Assembly: GCA_025149125.1 (NCBI GenBank)
Contig: CP102272.1
Location: 5,704,001 to 5,768,000, forward strand
Length of the DNA stretch: 64,000 nt
Direction of reading: 5' to 3'
Source: [Clostridium] asparagiforme DSM 15981
GTDB taxonomy: Bacteria > Bacillota > Clostridia > Lachnospirales > Lachnospiraceae
Below are positions 24,468 to 32,479 of the stretch, one piece after another (the first letter of the stretch is position 1; every line of letters begins with the position of its first letter). The notes under the pieces are model-generated. The model searched no databases and had not been told where the DNA came from. It was given only the letters and a program-made list of their open reading frames with translations. The translations under genes were made by a program, and so were the position numbers.

Positions 24468-25466
24468 TTACTGAAAATCCTCCGCCGTCACAACGGTGAT
24501 CGGCATAATCTGGCTGCTGTCCACTTTGTACCCGTCCAGGGCGAACACGGCCGTCATGATGGCGATATATGCCTGGCTCTGCTCGTTCTGGTTGCCGGAT
24601 GCGTACAGGTCTCCGGCCTTCAGTGCAGAGATCACGTCGTCGTCCACGTCAAAGGTCATAGACACGATCTCTTTGTCCCGGCCCGCGGATTTGATGGCCT
24701 CGATGGTGCCGAGTCCCATGTCCTTTGTCAGGGTCAGCACGCCGTCGATCTGGTCATAGGTCTGAAGGCAGTTTTCCATCACCGTCATGGCGGAGGCGCG
24801 GTCCCAGTCCGCCGGCTGGCTGGCCAGAAGCTCAATTCCGGGGTACTCCTTAAGCGCTTCCTTAAAGCCCTCGGCGCGCTCCTCGGAGGTGGAGTTGCCC
24901 GCTTTGCCCTCGATGAGAATGACCTTGCCCTGTCCGCCTAACTTCTCAAACAGCGCGGTGGCCAGGCTGTAGCCCACGTCGAAGTTCTGTGCGCCCACAT
25001 AGGAGACGATGTCCCCGCCGTTGGCCTTGGTGTTGGCCGTGACCACCAGAATTCCGGCGTCGTTGGCCTTCTTGATGGCCGGCACGATTCCCTCGGAATC
25101 GCAGGGCGCAATCACAATGGCGTCCATCTTGTTGGTGATGCACTGCTCCACCAGCTGGATCTGTTCCTCAATATTGAACGGAGTCTGGGGCGCCATAATC
25201 TCCACGCTGATCTTATCCGCGTAATCCTGCCCGCATTTTTCCGCCGCCTCGGTCATGTTGATGAAAAATGCCGACTGCAGACTCTTGACGATAAAGGCAA
25301 TCTTGTATTTCTGCCCGGTGGAAGCCGTCTGTCCGCCGCCGGGCTGGTCGGACGCCGCCGCAGTGGTGCCCGCCCCCGCGTTGGTTCCCTTGACGTTTGA
25401 GCAGCCAACTAAAGAAGCTGCTGCTAAAGCCAGACTTAGAGTTACCGCCGTCAACTTTTTAAACAT
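24468..25466 (-). CDS. Ribose-type ABC transporter substrate-binding lipoprotein
   Basis: The 332-aa protein starts with a lipoprotein signal peptide (MFKKLTAVTLSLALAAASLV then GC, giving lipobox LVGC with Cys22), a Gly/Thr/Ala-rich linker and the periplasmic-binding type I fold of the RbsB family (YKIAFIVKSLQSAFF, IVIAPCDSEGI, VTANTKANGG, VILIEGKAGNSTSEERA, TFDVDDD). It is anchored outside the membrane and delivers a sugar or cyclitol to the permeases encoded upstream. The ribosome-binding site is GAGGAGG. The ligand cannot be read from sequence. Confidence 0.92.
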   Translation of the reverse strand: MFKKLTAVTLSLALAAASLVGCSNVKGTNAGAGTTAAASDQPGGGQTASTGQKYKIAFIVKSLQSAFFINMTEAAEKCGQDYADKISVEIMAPQTPFNIEEQIQLVEQCITNKMDAIVIAPCDSEGIVPAIKKANDAGILVVTANTKANGGDIVSYVGAQNFDVGYSLATALFEKLGGQGKVILIEGKAGNSTSEERAEGFKEALKEYPGIELLASQPADWDRASAMTVMENCLQTYDQIDGVLTLTKDMGLGTIEAIKSAGRDKEIVSMTFDVDDDVISALKAGDLYASGNQNEQSQAYIAIMTAVFALDGYKVDSSQIMPITVVTAEDFQ

Positions 25467-25490
25467 AATGAAATCCTCCTCTTTTAATGG

Positions 25491-26495
25491 TTAAGCATTT
25501 GCTGTGTTTCCTTTTTTCACCGGCTTGTCATTTCCCGCCTTCATCTTCTGGTCCTGAAGGAACGCGTTGAAGAATACGGCCAGGATGATGATCACGCCTA
25601 AAAACGCTTTCTGAATCTCCGTGGGAATCTGCATGTTGTTCATACCGCTCTGAATCACCGAGATGATCAATGCGCCGCCCACTACTCCCCAGACGCTTCC
25701 CACGCCCCCCGACATCACCGCGCCTCCGATCAGGGCCACGGATATGGCGTCAAAGTGGTACTGGGTCCCCAGGTTGGCGTCCGCCGCGTTGATCCGCGCC
25801 ACGTACATGATCCCCGCAATTCCGGAAATCAGCCCGCTGAGCAGATGGGCCAAAACAATCACGCGCTTTGTGGGAATGCCGGAAAATTCCGCCGCCACCG
25901 GGTTGGAGCCTGTAAAATAGAGCCGCCGTCCAAGCGTGGTCTTGGCCAGCAGAAACCACATCACAACCAGGAACAGGGCCACCAGCACAATGGGCATGGT
26001 GATACGGAATCCGTTCAGATTGACCAGCTCGCCCATGGCCCAGAAGCGGATTTGATCGTTGATCCCGTAAAACACCCCTTTTCCGATATAGAGCCACGCC
26101 GCGCCCCGGGCCACGTACATGGTGGCGAAGGTGGCAAGAAACGCCGGGATGTTTAACCTGGTGATCATCAGCCCGTTGACCGTTCCCACGGCCGCCCCGA
26201 ACAAAATCACCAGAAACACCGGCAGGATCACCGGCACATTGGCTTCCCGGACCAGCATGGGACCGCAGAGCACGGTGGACAGCGCCATGATGGAACCGAT
26301 GGAAAGGTTGATTCCCCCGGTCAAAATCACCACCAGCTGCGCCACGCCGATGATCGCCAGAAAGGAGGCCTGATTGATGATATTGGAAATGTTCCCCGGC
26401 TTCAGAAAGCCCTTCCCGAAAACAGTGAAAAACAGGGTGATCAGAATCAGGATTAAAAATGTGGAGAAATCGTACAGTTTGCTTTTATCCTTCAT
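25491..26495 (-). CDS. Ribose-type ABC transporter permease (second of two)
   Basis: The 334-aa integral membrane protein belongs to the RbsC/branched-chain-like permease family: about eight to ten helices, the GGINLSIGSIMALS motif at about 60-73, NGLMITRLNIPAFLATFATM and YFTGSNPVAAEFSGIP. It likely forms a heterodimer with the permease at 26499, with RbsA-type energy coupling. It is 3 bp after that gene and 24 bp before the binding protein gene. A charged C-terminal tail is present. Confidence 0.92.
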   Translation of the reverse strand: MKDKSKLYDFSTFLILILITLFFTVFGKGFLKPGNISNIINQASFLAIIGVAQLVVILTGGINLSIGSIMALSTVLCGPMLVREANVPVILPVFLVILFGAAVGTVNGLMITRLNIPAFLATFATMYVARGAAWLYIGKGVFYGINDQIRFWAMGELVNLNGFRITMPIVLVALFLVVMWFLLAKTTLGRRLYFTGSNPVAAEFSGIPTKRVIVLAHLLSGLISGIAGIMYVARINAADANLGTQYHFDAISVALIGGAVMSGGVGSVWGVVGGALIISVIQSGMNNMQIPTEIQKAFLGVIIILAVFFNAFLQDQKMKAGNDKPVKKGNTANA

Positions 26496-26498
26496 AAA

Positions 26499-27506
26499 TT
26501 ACGCCCCCTTCTTTCTCAACCCTTTTACTGCGAACTCGTTCATCATCATGCCCAACACCAGGACAATGCCCAGAATCACCATCACCGCGTTGGTATTGAC
26601 CCCCGCAAGGGACAGGCCGTTGCGAACCGTGTAAACCACCAGCGCCCCGATGATCGCGCCGGGGATGCTGCCCTTGCCCCCGGCCAGCAGGTTGCCTCCC
26701 AGCACGGCCGCCACCACCGCCTGAAACTCCAGACCGTCCCCGGCCGTTGGCTGGGCGCTGTTCAGCCGCAGGAGCATGAGCAGGGCCGCGACGCCCGCTA
26801 ACAGCCCGGTGATCACATACACCCCGATATTCCAGACATCCGTGCGGATGTTGGAGAGCTTGGCCGCCTCCCGGTTGCCGCCCAGAGCGTAGAGATAGGT
26901 GCCCAAAACCGTTTTCTTAAAAAGCAAGATGACCGCCGCCAGTACCAGAACCGTGATCAGCACCTGCACGTTGATGGTCAGAATATTTCCTGAAGGGAAC
27001 ATCCATTCCAGCAGATTCATTTGCAAAACCGGAATTACCGTGATGTTTTCCGAGGGAAGATACACCGCCCTGCTGTTGGAAAAGGTGTTGGCCAGGCCCT
27101 GGGCCACTCCCATCATGCCGAAGGTCGCGATAAAGGGCGCCACCTTCAGCTTCACCACCACAATCCCGTTAAGGAAACCGAACGCCGCCGCAGTCAGCAG
27201 GCCCAGCAGAATCGCAGCCCCCTCGTTCACGCCCCACCCGATTAACTGCGCGATCACGATTCCGATCAGTGAGACCAGACCGCCCACCGACAGATCAATT
27301 CCCCCCGTGATAATCGCCAGAGACATGGCCGAGCTCAACACCATCAGAATGGCCGCCTGCCCGATCAGGGTGGAAAGATTGGTCGCCGAGCCGAAATTCG
27401 GGATAAAGATTACAAACGCAAGGAACAACGCCGCAAATATGTAGGTGGAATTGGGCAAGTTTGAACATAGCTTCTTGAATGAAAATTCCTGTTTATCTCT
27501 CTTCAT
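26499..27506 (-). CDS. Ribose-type ABC transporter permease (first of two)
   Basis: The 335-aa membrane protein has the RbsC-family signature IITGGIDLSVGGLVSLIG, NGIVVVKLKVAPFIATFGMM and YALGGNREAAKLSNI. Its start overlaps the ATPase gene by 14 bp, typical of translational coupling. Having two different permease genes in one ribose-type system occurs in autoinducer-2 and some sugar importers, so a heterodimeric channel is expected. Confidence 0.92.
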   Translation of the reverse strand: MKRDKQEFSFKKLCSNLPNSTYIFAALFLAFVIFIPNFGSATNLSTLIGQAAILMVLSSAMSLAIITGGIDLSVGGLVSLIGIVIAQLIGWGVNEGAAILLGLLTAAAFGFLNGIVVVKLKVAPFIATFGMMGVAQGLANTFSNSRAVYLPSENITVIPVLQMNLLEWMFPSGNILTINVQVLITVLVLAAVILLFKKTVLGTYLYALGGNREAAKLSNIRTDVWNIGVYVITGLLAGVAALLMLLRLNSAQPTAGDGLEFQAVVAAVLGGNLLAGGKGSIPGAIIGALVVYTVRNGLSLAGVNTNAVMVILGIVLVLGMMMNEFAVKGLRKKGA

Positions 27507-28995
27507 CTGCTTGCCCCCCCTGATTGTACGCGTACCGCAGCACCAGATTCTGGTCCGCCTCCTGATATCCCAGCTCCCCTGTAATCTTTCCCTGGGACAT
27601 GACGTAGATGCGGTCGCTCATGCCCAGCACCTCCGGCAGGTCCGAGGAAATCATCAGCACTGCCGCCCCCTGGTGTACCAGCTCATCCATCAGCCGGTAA
27701 ATCTCGCTCTTGGCCCCCACGTCGATACCCCTGGTGGGCTCGTCGAAAATAAAGAGCTTCAGATCCGCCATCAGCCACTTCGCAATTACCACCTTCTGCT
27801 GGGTGCCCCCGCTGAGGAAGCCAGCCAGCTTTTCCACAGTGGGCGTTGCAATCTGCAGCTCCTCCACATACCGGTTGCAGACTGTGCGCTCCTTTTTCGT
27901 GTCCACAATGCCGTTTTTAAACAGACTGTTGAGCACGGAGACCACCATATTTTCCCGGATATTCTTTTTGAGCGCCAGCCCCTGGACCTTCCGGTCCTCC
28001 GGCAGCAGGCCGATTCCGGCTCTGGCCGCCTCCTTGGGGCTGTTTTTCTTCACCTTTTTGCCTTCCAGAAGAATCTCCCCCGAATGGTAGCCGTCGATCC
28101 CGAAGATCGCTCTGGCAAGCTCGGTCCGCCCCGCCCCCACCAGGCCGGACAGGCCGGCAATCTCCCCCGCGTGCACCTTCAGGCTGACGTTCTCAAACCC
28201 GGCGCCCGAACAGTTTTTCACCTCCAGCACGCACTCCCCATGCGGAATGCGGTTGCGCGGATAGAGATTCTCGATCTTTCGTCCCGCGATCTTTTCAATC
28301 ATCTCGTTCATCCGAATCTCGTCCAGCCGGTACGTCCCCACCTTGGCTCCGTCGCGCATGATGGTCACCCGGTCCCCGATCTCATACAGTTCTTCCAACC
28401 GGTGGGAGATATAGAACATGCCCACCCCCTGCTCTTTCAGCATACGGATGATGGAGAACAGCTCCCGAATCTCCGAATCCGTCAGAGAGCTGGTGGGCTC
28501 GTCCAGCACCAGCACCTTGGAGCGCTTGGAAACGGCCTTTGCGATCTCCACCATCTGTTGGGTGCCCACGCCCAGGTCCTTGACCAGGGTGTCCGGATCG
28601 ATATCCAGGTGCAGCATCTGCAGATATTTCTCCGCCTCCTGATACATATACTCCCGGTCGTCGAAAATCCCCTTTTTCCGCTCGCTCCCGAGAAAGATAT
28701 TCTTCACAATGGACAGCTCGGGAATCAGGTTCAGTTCCTGATAAATCATCCCGATGCCCAGGGACGATGAGATGATCGGTGAATTCCGCTTCACCGCCTC
28801 GCCGTCGATCAGCAGTTCCCCCTCGTCCTGGCGGTAAGCGCCGGACAAAATCTTCATCAGGGTGGATTTCCCAGCGCCGTTCTCACCGATCAGCACATGA
28901 ACCTCCCCCGCCTTCAGCTCCAGATTAATGTCGTTCAGCGCCAGTACGCCGGGAAAACGTTTTGTGATGTGTTTAAACTCCACCAGATTTTTCAT
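27493..28995 (-). CDS. Ribose-type ABC transporter ATP-binding protein
   Basis: The 500-aa protein carries two nucleotide-binding domains as in RbsA/MglA. The first has Walker A GENGAGKST (37-45), GVGTQQMVEIAKA and Walker B VLVLDEPTSSL; the second has the usual degenerate Walker A GLVGAGRTE, LSGGTQQKVVIAKWL and IFDEPTRGIDVG. It powers import from the membrane's inner face. The start at 28995 follows GGGGG. It is the first transporter gene after the GntR regulator, 58 bp downstream of it. Confidence 0.94.
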   Translation of the reverse strand: MKNLVEFKHITKRFPGVLALNDINLELKAGEVHVLIGENGAGKSTLMKILSGAYRQDEGELLIDGEAVKRNSPIISSSLGIGMIYQELNLIPELSIVKNIFLGSERKKGIFDDREYMYQEAEKYLQMLHLDIDPDTLVKDLGVGTQQMVEIAKAVSKRSKVLVLDEPTSSLTDSEIRELFSIIRMLKEQGVGMFYISHRLEELYEIGDRVTIMRDGAKVGTYRLDEIRMNEMIEKIAGRKIENLYPRNRIPHGECVLEVKNCSGAGFENVSLKVHAGEIAGLSGLVGAGRTELARAIFGIDGYHSGEILLEGKKVKKNSPKEAARAGIGLLPEDRKVQGLALKKNIRENMVVSVLNSLFKNGIVDTKKERTVCNRYVEELQIATPTVEKLAGFLSGGTQQKVVIAKWLMADLKLFIFDEPTRGIDVGAKSEIYRLMDELVHQGAAVLMISSDLPEVLGMSDRIYVMSQGKITGELGYQEADQNLVLRYAYNQGGQADEER

Positions 28996-29053
28996 GTAAG
29001 CAATCCCCCAATACTTAAACCCCGGAGCGCGGTCAGAAAAACCGCTTTTGCCC

Positions 29054-29752
29054 CTACTCCTCGTCCAGTTTCTTCGGCATAGCCATGTAACGGTTGATCA
29101 CGGTCTGCATGTGCTTCTGCATGGCGGCCCTGGCCATGTCCGGGTCCGCCGCCTTGATGCCGTTTAAAATGTTCCGGTGGGCGATCATGCTCTCATAGTT
29201 TCCGAAATCCATGATAAAATCCTCCAGTACGTCCTTCAACATGTTGCGGATCATTTCAATCAGGGACTGAAACAGACGGTTACCCGATATCTCCGCGATC
29301 TTAAAGTGGAGGGTAATGTCATGCTCCGCACAGTAAAGCAGGTCGTCCTTATGTAACTCCAAATCCTCCACAATCGCCTCCAACTGCTGTACGTCCCGGT
29401 AGGTGGCCTTCTGGGCCGCCAGGTAGGTGGCCTGGGATTCAATGGCGGTCCTCAGATTCATCAGCGAGAGATAATCGCTGCCCTCGGAAAAAAACATGGG
29501 GATCAGATTCTCGATCTTGTTGGTAAAATTGGTCTCCTTCACAAACGTGCCCTTTCCCTGGAACGACTCCACCATCCCCAGCGTGATCAGCCGGTTGATG
29601 GCCCCTCTAACCGTATTACGGCTCACCGAATACTTTTCCGCCAGCTCCATTTCCGTGGGAAGCTTGTCGCCCGCCTGGTACTGCCCGCTGCGGATCTTGT
29701 CTTTTAACTTGTTAAAAATATACTCTCCTGAGCTGATTTTGCTGTCTGCCAT
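29054..29752 (-). CDS. GntR/FadR family transcriptional regulator
   Basis: The 232-aa protein has a GntR winged helix at about 8-72 (YIFNKLKDKIRSGQYQAGDK, ELAEKYSVSRNTVRGAI, GMVESFQGKGTFV) and a helical FCD ligand domain with metal-binding-type residues (LRTAIESQA, EHDITLHFKIAEISGN, HRNIL). It probably represses the downstream transporter-catabolism operon until a sugar-acid intermediate accumulates. The start at 29752 has an AGGAGAAG site; an in-frame start at 29887 lies in the promoter and is rejected. Confidence 0.9.
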   Translation of the reverse strand: MADSKISSGEYIFNKLKDKIRSGQYQAGDKLPTEMELAEKYSVSRNTVRGAINRLITLGMVESFQGKGTFVKETNFTNKIENLIPMFFSEGSDYLSLMNLRTAIESQATYLAAQKATYRDVQQLEAIVEDLELHKDDLLYCAEHDITLHFKIAEISGNRLFQSLIEMIRNMLKDVLEDFIMDFGNYESMIAHRNILNGIKAADPDMARAAMQKHMQTVINRYMAMPKKLDEE

Positions 29753-29818
29753 TTTTCTTCTCCTGTCTCTTTGGTATTCGCTGCGTTTTCTGCCGTTTCC
29801 AAATATCTCAGGTTGTTC

Positions 29819-29863
29819 AACTTGTTCTATTCTTTTTATACTACTTATTGAACAAGTTCGCAA
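29819..29863 (-). promoter_or_regulatory. Promoter and probable GntR operator of the catabolic operon
   Basis: On the minus strand TTGCGA (29863-29858), a 17-bp spacer and TATAAA (29840-29835) form a good promoter. An inverted repeat brackets the -10: GAACAAGTT (29850-29858) and AACTTGTTC (29819-29827). Extra TTGTTCAA half-sites lie at 29813-29820 and 29963-29970. The placement fits autorepression. Confidence 0.6.
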
Positions 29864-29870
29864 CAAATTT

Positions 29871-30171
29871 TTGATATTTTTTATCACTTTGTATGTTTTA
29901 TCTAAGTTTTATCTTTATTTTTATGCATTATTTCTATATCTTTTTCCTGTAATTGTTTAAATTTGTTCAATCAATTCCCCCTCACTCATTTTAATTGGTT
30001 GCGGTTGGAAAACGCGGCGGCAGTATATACAAATTTCCCCATACTGGGAACATTGTATTTATTATCGCGCAATTTAGGAGGGGGAGCAAGGTGAAATGTG
30101 AACCAGTGGGTTATTGATGGGTTTTTAACCGCCTCGGGGCTGCGTTCCGGCTGCGTTCCAGCCTCCTTTTC
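29871..30171. other. Intergenic region without a gene
   Basis: This AT-rich then GC-rich interval separates the GntR regulator from the next minus-strand gene. It contains a third TTGTTCAA half-site (29963-29970) and a short direct repeat GGAACGCAGCC near 30140-30165 (minus strand). I see no credible coding frame or clear terminator. Confidence 0.5.
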
Positions 30172-31188
30172 TCAGCCGCGGTCCCGGCTGCCCACGTCGT
30201 TCTTCCAAAATTCTCCAATCTCCTCTGCCGTCAACTCCGCCACAAATTCCCGTTTCATCCGTAAAAACTCTTCCAGTTCCAGCAGCACCTGGAACAGGAT
30301 CGCCCTCGCCTCAAATTCCTCCCGGGTGGCCGGCAGGGCTTCCCGCCCCAGCTCCCCTTTCACCCCCGCCAGCTCGTCCAGCAGCCCCAGCGCGTTATTA
30401 TACTCGTGAAAGGAGCGGCTGACGGAGCGCATAAGCCCGGACAGCCACTTCGCCTGCTTCGGAAATGCCTCCCGCCTTTGCAGATGGTCTGAAATCCGGA
30501 TCAGCACCGCCAGCTGGCTTTTGCGCAGCACCATGTAGCGCAGGTAGTATTCCGTCTCACTCAACAGATTGTTCTCCATATCCCGGTAGGCCGCGGCTTC
30601 GCCCTCATCCAGCATGCCGCTCAACCCGCTCAGGCATTCTGCAATTTTCTCCCCCCGCGTTTCCCCCTGAAGATATGCGGCCATTTCCAGAAAAAGTTCC
30701 CGAAACCGCTCCTCAATGCGAAGCTGCTGCCCCCGTATCCACTCCCGCTTTCCGGGAATATACAGATTCATCCCCACCCCCACGCCGGCCCCCACGACCA
30801 GCAGAAGCGCCTCGTTTGCTATCGTTTCCGGCGACACGGCCCCTTCCGTCAGGAAATGGGTCATCAGCACCGTGCTCACCGACAGCCCTTCCTGGATTTG
30901 CAGCAGCGAGCACACCGGGGCGAACAGCAGCAGAAACGCTCCGATGGCCAGGGGTGTGTAGCCCGCCAGCCCAAAGCAGACGGGGGCCAGCGCCAGGGCG
31001 ATCGCAAACGCCCCCAGGCGCTTCAACATGGCGTAGACGGTTTCCCGCTTGGTATCGTGAATGCTGAGCAGGGCGATCACCCCCGCCGATGCGCCGTACC
31101 GCAGGTTAAGGCCCTCGGCGATTGTCATGGCCAGAAAGCATCCTCCGGCAATTTTCACCATTTTCAGACGGTTGAAACGTGCATTCAT
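30172..31188 (-). CDS. Aromatic-acid-exporter/FUSC-like membrane protein
   Basis: The 338-aa protein has an N-terminal membrane region of about six hydrophobic segments (to about residue 150; IAEGLNLRYGASAGVIALLS at the start) and a long helical cytoplasmic domain with many charged residues. This layout matches the small Gram-positive relatives of the aromatic acid exporter (ArAE/FUSC) family. Substrates of these proteins are mostly unknown. The ATG at 31188 follows AAAGGA; a frame open from 31428 overlaps the divergent gene at 31405 and is rejected. It is divergent from the amide hydrolase gene. Confidence 0.75.
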   Translation of the reverse strand: MNARFNRLKMVKIAGGCFLAMTIAEGLNLRYGASAGVIALLSIHDTKRETVYAMLKRLGAFAIALALAPVCFGLAGYTPLAIGAFLLLFAPVCSLLQIQEGLSVSTVLMTHFLTEGAVSPETIANEALLLVVGAGVGVGMNLYIPGKREWIRGQQLRIEERFRELFLEMAAYLQGETRGEKIAECLSGLSGMLDEGEAAAYRDMENNLLSETEYYLRYMVLRKSQLAVLIRISDHLQRREAFPKQAKWLSGLMRSVSRSFHEYNNALGLLDELAGVKGELGREALPATREEFEARAILFQVLLELEEFLRMKREFVAELTAEEIGEFWKNDVGSRDRG

Positions 31189-31404
31189 ATGAGCCGGTCC
31201 TTTCCAATTTTTGTTAATCTTTATTGTTTCCATGTTTGAGAGGCGGGATACATGAGAATGACGGAGAGGGGAAAAATCAGGTGGAACGGGATTTTGGGGC
31301 GTCCTACCGGAATTCCAGCGCGCTTCCCCGCCTCCGCATGATTCCCTCCGAGACCTAATATACATATCTATATCACATCGAACCGAAACGGAGGAACAAA
31401 CAAT

Positions 31405-32400
31405 ATGTGCACTGCCATAACGCTGCAAAATACCCAGGGGGCCGCCTTCTTCGGCCGCACCATGGATTTCTCCTATCCCTTAGACCCGGAACTGTACGTT
31501 GTGCCCAGAGGGTTTCAGTGGACCAACCTCCTTCGGACTCATCAAATCCGCAACCGTTACCGCTATATGGGAATCGGGCAGGACCTCTCCTCCGTGATCT
31601 TCGCCGACGGTGTCAACGAAGCCGGATTTGCGGCCGCCGCCCTCTATTTTCCCGGGTACGCGGATTATGACTCCGACAAAACGGACGACGGGGCGGACAC
31701 ACGGGTCCCTGTGGCGGCCATTGAAATCGTCAGGTTTCTCTTAGGGCTCTGCGCTTCCCTGGACCAGGCCGCCTCGCTGCTGCGCACGGTGCGGATCACC
31801 GGCGTTGAGGACTCTGTCACCGGGACGGTGGCGCCCCTGCACTGGATGATCGCGGACGCCAGCGGAAATTCCATGGTCATCGAAAAAACAGCCGACGGCC
31901 TTCATATCCTGGATAATCCCGTCGGCGTGCTGACCAACAGCCCGGACTTTCCGTGGCATTTGACCAACCTTCGGAATTATCTCAACCTCTCTCCCACTCA
32001 GACCAAAAGTCAGGATTGGGGGCCGGTGAATCTGACTCCCTTTGGCCAGGGCGCGGGCGCCTGGGGGCTTCCCGGGGACTACACGCCTCCGTCCCGATTT
32101 GTGCGGACCGCGTTCCAGAAAACACATGCCGCCGCCACGGAGGGAACCCCTGAGACGATCAACGCCGGGTTCCATATTCTGGAAGGCGTCAGCATCCCCA
32201 AGGGGATTGTGCTGACCGACCGGGGCACCATGGATTACACGCAGTATACCGCGTTTATGGATCTGTCCCAACCGGGATATTATTTCAGAACCTACGATAA
32301 CAGCCGGACCACAGCCGTCAAATTGCCGGATGAAAATGAACCGGGCGCCTCCATCGTCTCCCTCGGGAAACTGTCGTCCGCAGACCGCGACAGCGGCTGA
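31405..32400 (+). CDS. Choloylglycine hydrolase family amidase, penicillin-V-acylase-like
   Basis: The 331-aa N-terminal nucleophile hydrolase starts MCTAITL, so removal of Met exposes Cys2 as nucleophile. Other catalytic residues of the family are present: R18 and D21 (GRTMDF), the Asn in GVLTNSPDF, and the Arg in PPSRFVR. The position where bile salt hydrolases usually carry Asn in the LNFPG loop is Tyr here (LYFPGYADY, Y81), a change associated with penicillin V acylases. Bile salt, penicillin V or N-acyl-homoserine-lactone-type amides are possible substrates. No signal peptide; cytoplasmic. A GGAGG site precedes the ATG. Confidence 0.9.
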   Translation: MCTAITLQNTQGAAFFGRTMDFSYPLDPELYVVPRGFQWTNLLRTHQIRNRYRYMGIGQDLSSVIFADGVNEAGFAAAALYFPGYADYDSDKTDDGADTRVPVAAIEIVRFLLGLCASLDQAASLLRTVRITGVEDSVTGTVAPLHWMIADASGNSMVIEKTADGLHILDNPVGVLTNSPDFPWHLTNLRNYLNLSPTQTKSQDWGPVNLTPFGQGAGAWGLPGDYTPPSRFVRTAFQKTHAAATEGTPETINAGFHILEGVSIPKGIVLTDRGTMDYTQYTAFMDLSQPGYYFRTYDNSRTTAVKLPDENEPGASIVSLGKLSSADRDSG

Positions 32401-32479
32401 TTGCGCTCATTAAAAGGCGGAGGCGGACACACCTGTGTGTAATCCGTCTCCGCCAAACAATGCGGCAAAATATCTCCCG

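Noticed and set aside
23484..24941. 485-aa plus-strand frame
   Set aside because: Antisense across two well-supported genes (creatininase-family and binding protein).
27445..28770. 441-aa plus-strand frame
   Set aside because: Antisense to the ABC ATPase gene with complete Walker motifs.
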